Positions 10,493-20,363 of a stretch of DNA of 64,000 bases are shown here, one piece after another. The translations under genes were made by a program, and so were the position numbers. Source of the stretch: Cyclobacterium xiamenense (GTDB lineage: Bacteria > Bacteroidota > Bacteroidia > Cytophagales > Cyclobacteriaceae); NCBI RefSeq assembly GCF_009467825.1, contig NZ_WIOK01000025.1:1-64000 (forward strand). The letters run 5' to 3'. How positions within the stretch are numbered: position 1 is the first letter of the stretch; every line of letters begins with the position of its first letter. The notes below the pieces were generated by a model. The model was given only the letters and a program-made list of their open reading frames with translations. It was not told the DNA's origin and did no database searches.

Positions 10493-10565
10493 GGATGTTC
10501 TTATTTTTTCAAGGCGTTTAATATAGTAAAGATTTTTCCAAGGCCGGCTTTTTGGTGTAAAAAAC

Positions 10566-12083
10566 TCAGGAAGCATCTTTACGAAGGCGCGGTGATTGGG
10601 GAGGAACGGTTCCTTCTTTGTCGTAGGGAATGCTTCCATGGTCGCCGGGTTTTAATTGCCAGCGATCGAGGTACCATTGCGCCGGGTGGAAGGCATCGCC
10701 CCGTTTGCCCAATAGTGCCCATAACTGTTCATCCAATTGGCTAACAACGGCTCCATAGGCAGGTTCCTCAATAAGGTTATTCAGTTGCAAGGGATCCTTC
10801 TGATCGTCAAACAGCAACCAGGGACCGTCCAGGGAACGAACATAGGTGTATTGCGCGGTTTTCACCGCCCGGTATTCCCTTCCGTAGGGACCGGCTACGC
10901 CCCAGGGAGCCAGCTGCATGTACAGCACGGCATGACCTTCTCTTTCGGAATTTTCGGTCAATATTTCAGAGAGATCGTCTCCTTCGTAGCTTTTCGGGAT
11001 GGGTAAGTCCAGCAGCCCAAACAGCGTGGGAAAAATGTCGGGTGTGGTAATGGGGGTTTGCACCGTCCTTCCCGTTTTTCCGTGCAGCGGTGGGTAATGA
11101 AGCAAGAAGGGAATCCGGGCAGACTCCGCAAGTGGCACCTGTTTGGCCTTGGGTCGGACTCCATGCGCTCCGAGCATCTCTCCATGATCGGACGTAAAGA
11201 CAAGCAGCGTTTCGTCCCGGATGCCCAACCCGTCCAGGTAAGCCAGCAATTCACCGATACTTTGGTCCAGGGCCTCGCAGTGCGCGTAGTAGCCCTGCGC
11301 TTCTTTCTTTACCTGCTCGGCCATGGATTCGGGCACGTTTGCCGGAAGGAGGATATCCGCCGGTGGGTAATGTTGTTGCAACTCCTGCGGTGCCGTATGG
11401 TGGGGAAAATGTGGGGTACCGTACGAAAGAAACAAGGCAAATGGCTTGTCGTTTTCCAACTGCCCGGCAATGTATTCCTGCGCGTCGGCAGTCTGCGCAT
11501 ACACATCGTAGCCTTCCCAAAATTGCTTTTCCGGGGAATTACCGGTGTAATAGTGGGATTGATTGTAGTCGTGATCGCACTCGGCCGCTTTCCAGTAGGC
11601 AAAACCCCGCCGCCTGTCCGGAGGAATATAGGCATGACGCCCCTGCCCATCCAGGTGCCATTTTCCGATGTAGGCAGTGGTGTAACCCCTATCTGCCAGC
11701 ACATCTCCCAGGCCGTATTCACTCAGGGGCAGGTGCAGGTCGTTTAAAAACATGCCGGTGGAGGTGGGATAGCGCCCGGTCATCAGGGAGGCACGGTAGG
11801 GGGTGCAAACGGGAATCACCGAAACGGCGTTTTCGAAATTGATGCTTGCTCGCGCCAATTGATCCAGGTGAGGCGTCCGCACGTTTGGATCGCCGGCATA
11901 GCCTGTGGCAGAGGCCCGCCACTGGTCCGCCAGGATGTAGATGATGTTGGGCTTTTTCTCTGGGGTTTTGGACGCACAGCCCAGAGAAAGAAAAACCCAT
12001 ACATACAAAAAACCGGTAAGGTAAATGCAGCGCCGCCTATACGCCTCGCTTGATAAGTGGTGGGGAACGGTCTTGCTTGCCAT
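10566..12083 (-). CDS. Sulfatase (S1 family), lipoprotein
   Basis: 505 residues with a fairly long N-terminal basic region before the hydrophobic segment and a lipobox at C36 (SLGC). The metal site reads LADQWRA, so the second acidic ligand of the usual DD pair is Gln, as in other sulfatases of the DQ type. Formylglycine motif C93-T-P-Y-R followed by ASLMTGRYP. A SDHGEMLGAHG block is present. The gene starts 12 bases after the GH106 gene, supporting one transcript for rhamnosidase and sulfatases. Confidence 0.9.
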   Translation of the reverse strand: MASKTVPHHLSSEAYRRRCIYLTGFLYVWVFLSLGCASKTPEKKPNIIYILADQWRASATGYAGDPNVRTPHLDQLARASINFENAVSVIPVCTPYRASLMTGRYPTSTGMFLNDLHLPLSEYGLGDVLADRGYTTAYIGKWHLDGQGRHAYIPPDRRRGFAYWKAAECDHDYNQSHYYTGNSPEKQFWEGYDVYAQTADAQEYIAGQLENDKPFALFLSYGTPHFPHHTAPQELQQHYPPADILLPANVPESMAEQVKKEAQGYYAHCEALDQSIGELLAYLDGLGIRDETLLVFTSDHGEMLGAHGVRPKAKQVPLAESARIPFLLHYPPLHGKTGRTVQTPITTPDIFPTLFGLLDLPIPKSYEGDDLSEILTENSEREGHAVLYMQLAPWGVAGPYGREYRAVKTAQYTYVRSLDGPWLLFDDQKDPLQLNNLIEEPAYGAVVSQLDEQLWALLGKRGDAFHPAQWYLDRWQLKPGDHGSIPYDKEGTVPPQSPRLRKDAS

Positions 12084-12095
12084 CGTATCGTCCTG

Positions 12096-15017
12096 CTAAT
12101 TTTGGGTTAAAAACTGGATCTCTGCCTTTCCCAGCAAGCCGGATTGAAGCAGTGGACTGTTTGCCGTGAATTTCCCCCGGGCGTTGGTTCGGGTAACGGA
12201 CTCCGCTTCCGGATGCCGCAGATCCCCAACGATCCGGTTGTTCCAGGTATTGATCACCCGCACGGTAAGGGTATTGGTCCCCTCCCTCAGGTGCGGGGTG
12301 ATGCGGGCAGTATAGGGTGGAAGCCAGACGATGCCGCAATCCTTTCCATTGACTTGAACCTGTGCCATCTCCTGAATGGCTTCAAAGCGAACAAACGCCT
12401 CCACTCCTGCTTGCAGCTGGGACGCCTCCAAGCGAAACTCCTGGGAATAGGTAGCCTGGCCGGAGTGATACCTTGCTTCTTTCTCGTTCAAATCCGACCA
12501 ACTGACAAGCGAATCCATTTTTACCGTCAAGGGATCTTCCTCAGGGCGGTCAAAACGAACCAGCCAATCGTTGGATAGGTCAATGGATGGAACCTCGGTA
12601 TCCCCCAGGCCCTTTTCGGAAAAACCGAACTGCAAATCGCGGTGCAGTCCCTCACTATTCTCCCCGGCAATATTTTTTTGGAAAACCACAAAACGGGAAC
12701 CGATGGGCTCCAGCACGAGGTCCAGCTGTATCCCCTCGGCAAGCCTTGTAAAAGCGACCTCTCGCTGCACCAGCCCGGAGGCTGCATCCCATAGTTGCGG
12801 CTTCAAATCCGAATCCACGCGGAAAACCAGGCGTAGATGCTCCTGCTGTTCGCTGCTGTTGGAAATAAAATAGATTTCTTCCGCTTCGGTTTGCCGATGG
12901 ACAAAATCAATATGCCTGTCCGAATTGTCCGCCCCCTTCACCGCCACATCCGGCCGGATCTGCAGCTCCTTCAAGACTTCCTCTATGGACCTGCCCCAAT
13001 AAACGGTTCCCGCTCCATAGGTAGTCGAAAAAACGGTGTGCCCATCGGTGCTGCCCCATATTTTATCCGCTAGATCCTTTACCTCCCGATCAACCGCCGG
13101 GTACCCCTTCAACGAACTGGCTCGTTCGGGTTTTGGTCCCAGAACCACGGCTCCCGCTCCGATTAATTTTTCCAGACTTTTGAGCACTTCCAGTGACATG
13201 TCTGCTCGGTCTGGCAACACAAGCAAACGATAGGAAGCCCCATGCGGAAGCCGTAGCTTTCCGTCCTCCGCCTCCAGCCTGTTTGTGATCACGTCAGCGT
13301 TTATATAATCGTATTCGTACCCCGGCAAATCTCCTATAGTAATGGGGCGGGGCATCCCGCAATGGAGACACTTTGTTTTGTCGTAAAAATAGGTTGGGAA
13401 AATCCCCGGCATATCGGGCGTATAGTTCGGGTCCAAACGCTTGGGAGGTACCAAATTGGGCGCATCGTCTCCGTAATAGAGTAGTATATCGGCCACAAAA
13501 TTCCCCTGCCGCAGCAAATAGGAGGAACGCGCGATGTAATCCATAAACGGGCGAGAATAAGGCCACCAAGTGGCATTAACGTTCACATGCTCTCCTGCAT
13601 GGTACACAAAACCGGGCTTTCCGGCGATGGCCGGGTTGTGCGAGAAGGTGTGAAAAACGACCTGATTCAGGCCCTCACAAAAGGCAATATCTATAAGCTG
13701 CTTGAAGTCGGTTGGTCCGTGTTGCCAATGATTCCATCCCGTTAGGGATTCGGAGGCAACAACCGTGTGTCCGTAAATATGGGCTGCACTGGCAGCTTCT
13801 TTGGTGACCCAATGGCGTTGCCTGTTCCAAAACTCGCCCATGGGGATGTGCGAATTGCCCAATGCCTTGAGCGGCTCCACCCGGGGATGCCCACCGTGAC
13901 CCGCTTCCGTTATCATTTGGATGCCGTGTTTGTCGCCGATCGTTACCGCTTGCGCATAGTGGTTTTCGATGAGTAAGTCACTGACCAATCGCCGATAATC
14001 CCCTTCAAACCTTGCTTGAATCAGGGAATCGGTAAGATTATACCCCTGCAAAAGGGGCAGAAAGGGAGTTGGATCGTAACCATAGCGTTGCTGAAATTCC
14101 TCCAGAAATCCATCTGTCCAGTCCGTCATTTGCCATACTTCGTAACTGTCCAGAAAAATAAACTTCATTTTTCTCGCTGCCGTACTAATCCGATCGAGGC
14201 GAGATACGAGTTCCTCCAAATGACGGGCTGTGGCCGGGCCACTCAGGTGGTCGATGATTAATCCCGAGGAATTTGGACTGGGCACCACCAAGGGCTGCAT
14301 GGTATTGCAGCTAAAAAAGGAAAGAAGTTCCCACTCCCCCTCAGGCGCCTGCCAGGACAGTTTTGCTCCTGCCCGATCCTGTTCCGAAAGGACAATGACC
14401 TCCTCCGAAGCAAAGGTCATTTTCGGATTTTTCGGAACGGCAATTACCGTTAGCAGTTCGCAGTTTTCCGCCCTTCCTCTGGGGGATTCGGGGTTCGATA
14501 GCGTAATTTGGACAGTCGCTGGACCTTCCACAGGATAGGAAGAACGCAACAATTCTTTGCTACCGTCTACTGCCCGCACCCATTCGCCCCCCGAATTCCA
14601 ACTACTGGCAGCGCTCATCCCCAAATCCAATCCCAGGGAATCGCTGGTAGCCAAAGCCAGGGCGAGGTATTGGAGCGATTCCGGACCAAGAAAAGCCGGA
14701 CCATCCGGGATCATCCCATCCGGGTTGATGAGCGCGCCGATATCCCAAACGATCGCCCCCCGCATGCCCTTGTCTTTCATTTCCTGCAGCTCGTATACCA
14801 ATTGTACCGTATCGACGTATCCGTTCATCCAGGTCCACAGTGCCATTGGACGGTTTTCCGTGGAAGGATCAAGAAATGCCTGTTCTGAAAGAACGGAAAC
14901 CTCGGGGGGATCCGATCGCTGGCAACCCAGCATCAACCAAACCCCGACTACTACCAAAAAAATAGTCGCTTCGCGGTGTTTACTGCTGTGGAATGGATGG
15001 ATAAATCGGAATAGCAT
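12096..15017 (-). CDS. Glycoside hydrolase family 106 (alpha-L-rhamnosidase), lipoprotein
   Basis: 973 residues. Lipobox MLGC at C32. The N-terminal region (RPMALWTWMNGYVD, LQEMKDKGMRGAIVWDIG, LDLGMSAASSWNSGGEWV) is characteristic of GH106, whose characterised members remove L-rhamnose, for example from rhamnogalacturonan II and ulvan-type glycans. The central region is a TIM-like barrel with a W-rich ESLTGWNHWQHGPTDFKQ block. The C-terminal ~120 residues form a beta-sandwich with NTLTVRVINTWNNR, as in GH2-type sugar-binding domains. Full length for the family. Adjacent sulfatases suggest the rhamnose is sulfated in the native polymer. Confidence 0.88.
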   Translation of the reverse strand: MLFRFIHPFHSSKHREATIFLVVVGVWLMLGCQRSDPPEVSVLSEQAFLDPSTENRPMALWTWMNGYVDTVQLVYELQEMKDKGMRGAIVWDIGALINPDGMIPDGPAFLGPESLQYLALALATSDSLGLDLGMSAASSWNSGGEWVRAVDGSKELLRSSYPVEGPATVQITLSNPESPRGRAENCELLTVIAVPKNPKMTFASEEVIVLSEQDRAGAKLSWQAPEGEWELLSFFSCNTMQPLVVPSPNSSGLIIDHLSGPATARHLEELVSRLDRISTAARKMKFIFLDSYEVWQMTDWTDGFLEEFQQRYGYDPTPFLPLLQGYNLTDSLIQARFEGDYRRLVSDLLIENHYAQAVTIGDKHGIQMITEAGHGGHPRVEPLKALGNSHIPMGEFWNRQRHWVTKEAASAAHIYGHTVVASESLTGWNHWQHGPTDFKQLIDIAFCEGLNQVVFHTFSHNPAIAGKPGFVYHAGEHVNVNATWWPYSRPFMDYIARSSYLLRQGNFVADILLYYGDDAPNLVPPKRLDPNYTPDMPGIFPTYFYDKTKCLHCGMPRPITIGDLPGYEYDYINADVITNRLEAEDGKLRLPHGASYRLLVLPDRADMSLEVLKSLEKLIGAGAVVLGPKPERASSLKGYPAVDREVKDLADKIWGSTDGHTVFSTTYGAGTVYWGRSIEEVLKELQIRPDVAVKGADNSDRHIDFVHRQTEAEEIYFISNSSEQQEHLRLVFRVDSDLKPQLWDAASGLVQREVAFTRLAEGIQLDLVLEPIGSRFVVFQKNIAGENSEGLHRDLQFGFSEKGLGDTEVPSIDLSNDWLVRFDRPEEDPLTVKMDSLVSWSDLNEKEARYHSGQATYSQEFRLEASQLQAGVEAFVRFEAIQEMAQVQVNGKDCGIVWLPPYTARITPHLREGTNTLTVRVINTWNNRIVGDLRHPEAESVTRTNARGKFTANSPLLQSGLLGKAEIQFLTQN

Positions 15018-15170
15018 TCTGCGGATTAACCTTTACCACTATTGGTGATTGGAAGCCCTAAATGTAGGTCGATTCTGTCGGGAAATCTTTCAATATATTA
15101 CCGAAACAGTGTATTATTTTAACCCGTGAGCCTCCCGGCTTTTTTTCTTTTTCACGAAGCCGCGGCACGG

Positions 15171-16094
15171 TTAAAGGGCATTACGGCTCCATTTAATTTC
15201 ATTTTCGAGCTCAATCACCTGTTGGATCAACCTGTCGGCGGTAACTTGATGTTGGGAATCAAAGGGGATGGAAGACACGCGCACATGGGCTGTAGGATAG
15301 ATCCCCTGGCGAGCTAACAAACGTTTGAAAAAATGAATGGAAATTTCCAGGTGCTGATTGGAAAAGGCCAATACCGGCAGAATGCGGTAAAACAGTTCGG
15401 TTGCTTCCTCCGTTCCCCCCTGCTTCCAACAACGGTAAATCTCGGTATACGCCCAGTGCATGGCGGTCGGCATGAATGCATGAACCCCGCGTTCCAGGCC
15501 TTCGATCATTTGGGCAACGGCCCATCCTCCGCTAACGTGCAACCGCCCATCTGTAAGGGCAAGCATTCTGGAATATTTGTAACCCGCTGGAACCGTCTCG
15601 ATTTTCAGGCATTGAAAGGCCTCCACCTGCTCAAACAATTCGCAGATCAGGTTTTCGGGCAAGCCGTACCCGCTCGCATCCCAATCCTGCAACATGATGG
15701 TTTGCACATTTAATTCTGCCAGGCGGTAGAAATCGGTCTTGAACTGCGTCTCTTCCCGAAAGGGAATTTGGAAAAGCACCTGTTTGCAGCCCAGTTCCAG
15801 GTAGGCGGCCAGCAGGGATTTTCCTCTGGCGGGGTCCGGTTCACCCGCACCGGCAAACACCGGCACCTCCCCATTCACCGTTTCCAGGACGGTTTCCACA
15901 AGTTTAAGTCGCTCTGGATGGGAGAGTTGATAGACTTCAGAAGCCATGGCCGGAACCAGGAAGCCCGCCACTCCCGCGGCCATGGCCTCCCGCACGTGCA
16001 GGCGTAACGCGGCGTAATCAATGCTCCCATCGGTTTTAAATGGGGTATTCAGTACCGTGACGATACCAAAAAGCGGATACAGGGTTTTATTCAT
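15171..16094 (-). CDS. Dihydrodipicolinate synthase/N-acetylneuraminate lyase family protein
   Basis: 307 residues from the ATG at 16094 (a frame extending to 16193 adds an unlikely N-terminus). Cytosolic (beta/alpha)8 aldolase or lyase. The Schiff-base lysine is K164 in CLKIETVPAG. The usual catalytic Tyr of the YNxPxRTG motif is replaced by Q136 (MLQDWDASGYG), a pattern I recall from non-DapA members, so lysine biosynthesis is unlikely. In this cluster a 2-keto-3-deoxy-sugar acid aldolase or dehydratase role, for instance on a rhamnose-derived acid, is plausible but inferred. It sits between the GH106 and a sulfatase gene. Confidence 0.82.
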   Translation of the reverse strand: MNKTLYPLFGIVTVLNTPFKTDGSIDYAALRLHVREAMAAGVAGFLVPAMASEVYQLSHPERLKLVETVLETVNGEVPVFAGAGEPDPARGKSLLAAYLELGCKQVLFQIPFREETQFKTDFYRLAELNVQTIMLQDWDASGYGLPENLICELFEQVEAFQCLKIETVPAGYKYSRMLALTDGRLHVSGGWAVAQMIEGLERGVHAFMPTAMHWAYTEIYRCWKQGGTEEATELFYRILPVLAFSNQHLEISIHFFKRLLARQGIYPTAHVRVSSIPFDSQHQVTADRLIQQVIELENEIKWSRNAL

Positions 16095-16382
16095 CGGGTA
16101 CAGGTTGGTCCGGGTTCTGCTTTGCCGTTTCAATTTATTGATTAGCGGTAGGAAAACGAAAGCGATCCACTGATTTTTGACCGCTGCATGCAAAAAACCA
16201 GCCCGTCGCCAAAGGACTTTACCCTCGATTCAAATAAACAGGCCAACCTCCATCCAATGAAGGAAGGATATGCTAAAACCAAGCGCAGAAGGCGCGAAAC
16301 ACCGCGGCAGAGGGTCTAGCCCGGTGATAAACTTGGGAACAACGCCTACGCAAGCCCAGATGGGGCGAAATACATTTGCCTT

Positions 16383-17843
16383 TCAATTATTTTTTAAAAA
16401 ACCCGCTTCAAAATCACCGGCCAAATGATCATCCGTACGCCTCATTTCCCGGAATAACCGCTGCTTCAGTCCGTCGACAATCTCCCGATATGCCGGATCA
16501 TCAATGAGATTGGTAAGCCCATCGGGGTCCCGGGCGAAATCATAAAGCTCCTCGGGCACACGGTATTCGTACATCTCCAGGCGCCTGGCCACTGCTTCGT
16601 TTTCGGCAGCCGCTTCTACCATGGCGGGATAGGTCCTGCCGCTGGCAGCATCTCCGCGAATTTTGTGTTTCCCGTCACTCCAAAAATTAACGATATACCC
16701 GTAATTGCCCTCCTGCACGCAGCGCATGGAGTAATCCACACCGGCAAAAATCTTGTGAAACTCCGTAAAAACACGCGTTCTGTTGGCTTGGGCCTTGCCT
16801 TCCAGCAGCGGAAGAAAGGAGCTCCCATCCATATCCGGCACTGGCGGTAGGTGCAAAGCGTGTAGAATGGTCGGCATAAAATCGATTCCGGAGATAAAAT
16901 GTGTGCTATCCACCCTGCCCTCGGGGATTTTGCCGGGCCACTGCACAATCCAGGGGGTCTTATTGCTGTTTAGGTAACAATTCGACTTGCCGAAGGGCAG
17001 GGCCATGCCGTTATCACTGATAAACATAACGAGGGTGTTTTCGGCCAAGCCGGAATCGTCAAGCGCTTGCATCAAGGTACCAACCGTCTGATCCAGACGA
17101 TAGACCGAGGTATAATACTCGGCTATTTCCCGCCGGATCTCTGGCAGGTCCGGAAGAAACTCCGGCACCGTGACCTCCTCGGGCCGAACGGTCCGGGTAG
17201 CTACCGGCAGGTCATCTCCCCATTGTCTTTTTTCCTGCTCGCTACCGGCAAAGGGTCGGTGGGGATCGTGGCTATTTGCCATTAGAAAAAAGGGCTGGTC
17301 TTCTTTTTTGGACTTGTTGAAAAACTCCATGGCGTACTGGTAATACAAGTCGGGGTCCCTGCCGATACCCAATCCAGATGCCAGGTCTGCCTCGCGGATG
17401 TAATAATCCCATTTAAACTTTTCGGTAGGTTTTAGGTGGATTTCTTTACCCAGGATGCCATTCAGGTAGCCTACCTGGCTGAGCTGTTCCTGCAGGGTAG
17501 CCACCGACGCGTCAATTGGCTCGAAGCCCAGCGCCCCATTGGTATGCGGGTACCGGCCCGTCAGGATGGACTGCCGGGACGGCTGGCACACCGCAATGTT
17601 CACAAAGGCATTTGTAAAACGCATGCCTCCTTTGGCCAACTTGTCCAGGTTAGGGGTAATATCTGGCACCGAACAACCGTAGACCCCGACCGAGTTATAA
17701 TTCAAATCATCGGCGGTAATTAGCAATACATTTGTGGGGTGGTATGCCGCTTCTCTTTTTTCGGCGGGGGCCGCACACTGTGCGAGGTATATACCGAACA
17801 GGAAAAGGGAGAATAGGGTACTAATTTTTGGTGTTTTATGCAT
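16383..17843 (-). CDS. Sulfatase (S1 family), lipoprotein
   Basis: 486 residues. Lipobox AQC at C23. Metal site ITADDLNYNSVG, formylglycine motif C86-Q-P-S-R then QSILTGRYPHTNG, and ISDNGMALPFGKSNCYLNSNKTPWIVQWPG, a form common in heparan-sulfamidase-like sulfatases. It lies between the two rhamnosidase-linked parts of the cluster, 96 bases after the GH78 gene and 288 bases before the aldolase-family gene. Confidence 0.92.
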   Translation of the reverse strand: MHKTPKISTLFSLFLFGIYLAQCAAPAEKREAAYHPTNVLLITADDLNYNSVGVYGCSVPDITPNLDKLAKGGMRFTNAFVNIAVCQPSRQSILTGRYPHTNGALGFEPIDASVATLQEQLSQVGYLNGILGKEIHLKPTEKFKWDYYIREADLASGLGIGRDPDLYYQYAMEFFNKSKKEDQPFFLMANSHDPHRPFAGSEQEKRQWGDDLPVATRTVRPEEVTVPEFLPDLPEIRREIAEYYTSVYRLDQTVGTLMQALDDSGLAENTLVMFISDNGMALPFGKSNCYLNSNKTPWIVQWPGKIPEGRVDSTHFISGIDFMPTILHALHLPPVPDMDGSSFLPLLEGKAQANRTRVFTEFHKIFAGVDYSMRCVQEGNYGYIVNFWSDGKHKIRGDAASGRTYPAMVEAAAENEAVARRLEMYEYRVPEELYDFARDPDGLTNLIDDPAYREIVDGLKQRLFREMRRTDDHLAGDFEAGFLKNN

Positions 17844-17861
17844 GAATGGGTCAAATTTATT

Positions 17862-17882
17862 GGACCGGAAAGTGATCGGTCC
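17862..17882 (-). other. Perfect 6-bp inverted repeat upstream of a sulfatase
   Basis: GGACCG and CGGTCC flank a nine-base loop in the 96-base gap between the GH78 and sulfatase genes. There is no T-run on the minus strand, so it may be a processing or attenuation hairpin rather than a terminator; function is not shown. Confidence 0.3.
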
Positions 17883-17939
17883 CTGACGTGGGATTTTTTT
17901 ACAGCTTACTTACGCTTTCTTGGGCCGGTTACGATTGGC

Positions 17940-20363
17940 TCAGTTGGAAACGCGCAGGGTGTAGGCTCCTTCCTCCAGGATAAAGTTTCCGCTGGCTAAC
18001 CCGTCCATGCCTTCCGGCTGAAATCCTTCCGGATGTTTCTCCACCACCAGTTTCTGAGAAGGGAGAACGGCTATCGAGACCCGGGCCCTACTGCCTTGGG
18101 GTACCTTCATTTCATAGGTAATGGTGCCTTCGGTGCCTTTTTTCCAATGGGAGACAATTTCCCCATGGGGAGAATGATACGTACTGCGAACAAAATTCAG
18201 ATCCCGAGGAACCCGTGGTACCAGCACAAATTCCCCAAAACCAGGGTAGGACGGATCCGGGCGAATTCCCCCCAACCAGCGGTAAAACCACTCCGTCACC
18301 GAACCAAACATGGGATGGCAATTGGTAAAGGTATTGTCACTTTCCTTCCAGGTTTCCCAGATGGTGGTCGCACCGCGGTCGATCATGTGCCCCCAACCGG
18401 GATACTGTCTGCTGTTTACAATGGCAAAAACCTCGTCAACCGAGGCATGCTCGGAAAGGGTTTCCAGAATGTATTTGGTACCAAAAATGCCGGTAGTGAA
18501 ATGCCCGGCGGGTGCCTGACGGATAGCCATTCTCAGGGAATCCCGTGCTGCCCCCAACTCCGACTCTGGAACGATCCCGTGGTAGAGTAAGGTAGAAAAC
18601 AACGTTTGTCGGTTAATGGGACCGTCCACTGCCTGCTCCCAAAATTCTGATCTCAGCAGGCCCTGCAGGCGTTCAGCCAATTGCCGAAACCGCTCCTCGT
18701 TCGCGGCATCTTCCATGACCGATGCAAATGTGGTCATGATCCGGGCACATTGCAGGTAATGGGCCGTGCCTGTGAGTTGTACCGGCACGGGGTCCAGGGA
18801 TTCGTGATCACTGAGGCCACTGTCCACCAACCCCTCCGGATGGATCCGGGCCACCTTTTCCATCCATTTAAGGTTTTGCTCGTAGCGCTCCTCAATCAAA
18901 TCCACGTCGTTGTAATACAGGTAGAGGTAGTATTGGGTGATTAGGTAAGCGGATTCCCAGCTGATGCCACAATACTGGATACCGGCAAAGGGCGCTGTAT
19001 CTACAAAGGTCGAATCATTCATGGCATCCACCCAGTCATACACGGTTTTTCGGTAAAAGTCCTGCATGTCGAAATTGTACATAAACGACTCACTGGTGGC
19101 ATTGAGGTCTCCCCCGTAGCCAAACTTCTCCCGGACGGCGCAATCGGATTGCACACTTACCAAATTTGAAAGAAAGGTTCGTTTGGTTGCCTCCTGAATC
19201 TCGTTGAGCAGGGGACTGGAACTGCTGAAATCATTTCGATCCGGCACATCGGAATAGGTAAACCAGCCCTGAATATCGTTCAGGGAAGGGGTTTGCTCGA
19301 GGCCGGATATTTCCATGTAACGGTAGGTTCGGTAAACAAATTCAGGCGTAAAATAGGCCTCCTTCCCGGCTGGAACGTAGCTGTCCGTTTGCCAGGCAAT
19401 GGCAGGTGCTCCCGGACCACCGATCCCCTCTCGCTTGATCTGTCCGACCACGGTGGTCATGGGGTTCAGGCTTCCATCTTCGTACACCCGCTCCCCAAAC
19501 CGGAAGGTCAGGGTATCGCTTGCACTGGCAGGAATTCGTATCCGATAGGTTCCGGTAAAATTCACCCCCATGTCCACCAGGTGTTTTCCATCGGGAAGGG
19601 TGCTAACGGAAATGGGCTGAATTTCCTGCATCTTTTTAACCGGCGGGAAAAAGGCGGGTTGCAAGGCACCGCCGGGACCCGATCCCAGCTGCACCGCCTG
19701 CCAGGAATCCGCGCTATAGTTCGGCGTATCCCATCCCGGTAGTTCCTTTCCCTGGTCATATAACACGCCTATGTACACACTGTTTTTTTGAAGGGGCCCA
19801 TACGCGTAGCTCCAGGAATCGTCCGTCACCACCTCCGTGGTTTGTCCGTCGGAATGATACAGCACAAGCCGGGCAATAAAGGTGGGTTTCCCCACATTCA
19901 GATCCACTCTGGGGTTTCTTCGCCCCCATTTTCGCAAGGGAAGGGGGTTGTAAAAACCATTCCCCAGGCTTACTCCCAGGCAATTGTCACCTTCCGTTAG
20001 TTGTGAGGTTACGTCGTACGCGGTGTAGTATATCCGCTTGCTGTAATCGGTCCATGCCGGGTCCAATAGATTTTTCCCGATAGGCTCTCCGTTTAGCGAG
20101 GCCCTGTAATAGCCCGCTGCGGTAATGAACAGGCGGGCGCTATCGATTTTTTCCGCCAGGGAGAATTCCTTGCGGAAAAGCGGAGCCGGATGTGTTAAAT
20201 AAAAAAGCGAGTCCTCGTCAGGCAGTTCTTCTGCTACCTGTATCCATTCAGCCGCCGTGTCCTCACACAGTGCACAGTCCGGCAGGTTTTTATGGGATTC
20301 CTGACAGGATATCGCGAGCAAAAGCAGGAATAGCCAGGAACGGCTAATTGTTTTGGTTACCAT
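17940..20363 (-). CDS. Glycoside hydrolase family 78 (alpha-L-rhamnosidase), lipoprotein
   Basis: About 807 residues. The ATG at 20363 has an AGGGAG about ten bases upstream, so it is preferred over the in-frame ATG at 20381. Lipobox AISC. Order of domains matches GH78: N-terminal sandwich (YYRASLNGEPIGKNLLDPAWTDY), concanavalin-like sandwich, (alpha/alpha)6 catalytic barrel and C-terminal sandwich. The catalytic block SDCAVREKFGYGGD keeps the D, E and D positions of characterised rhamnosidases, and TIWETWKE supplies the later glutamate. It is the first gene of the long minus-strand run, so a promoter upstream of it could drive the whole series. Confidence 0.93.
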   Translation of the reverse strand: MVTKTISRSWLFLLLLAISCQESHKNLPDCALCEDTAAEWIQVAEELPDEDSLFYLTHPAPLFRKEFSLAEKIDSARLFITAAGYYRASLNGEPIGKNLLDPAWTDYSKRIYYTAYDVTSQLTEGDNCLGVSLGNGFYNPLPLRKWGRRNPRVDLNVGKPTFIARLVLYHSDGQTTEVVTDDSWSYAYGPLQKNSVYIGVLYDQGKELPGWDTPNYSADSWQAVQLGSGPGGALQPAFFPPVKKMQEIQPISVSTLPDGKHLVDMGVNFTGTYRIRIPASASDTLTFRFGERVYEDGSLNPMTTVVGQIKREGIGGPGAPAIAWQTDSYVPAGKEAYFTPEFVYRTYRYMEISGLEQTPSLNDIQGWFTYSDVPDRNDFSSSSPLLNEIQEATKRTFLSNLVSVQSDCAVREKFGYGGDLNATSESFMYNFDMQDFYRKTVYDWVDAMNDSTFVDTAPFAGIQYCGISWESAYLITQYYLYLYYNDVDLIEERYEQNLKWMEKVARIHPEGLVDSGLSDHESLDPVPVQLTGTAHYLQCARIMTTFASVMEDAANEERFRQLAERLQGLLRSEFWEQAVDGPINRQTLFSTLLYHGIVPESELGAARDSLRMAIRQAPAGHFTTGIFGTKYILETLSEHASVDEVFAIVNSRQYPGWGHMIDRGATTIWETWKESDNTFTNCHPMFGSVTEWFYRWLGGIRPDPSYPGFGEFVLVPRVPRDLNFVRSTYHSPHGEIVSHWKKGTEGTITYEMKVPQGSRARVSIAVLPSQKLVVEKHPEGFQPEGMDGLASGNFILEEGAYTLRVSN

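Noticed and set aside
10493-10639. N-terminal extension of the third sulfatase
   Set aside because: It overlaps the upstream sulfatase gene and would put the lipoprotein signal 50 residues inside the protein.
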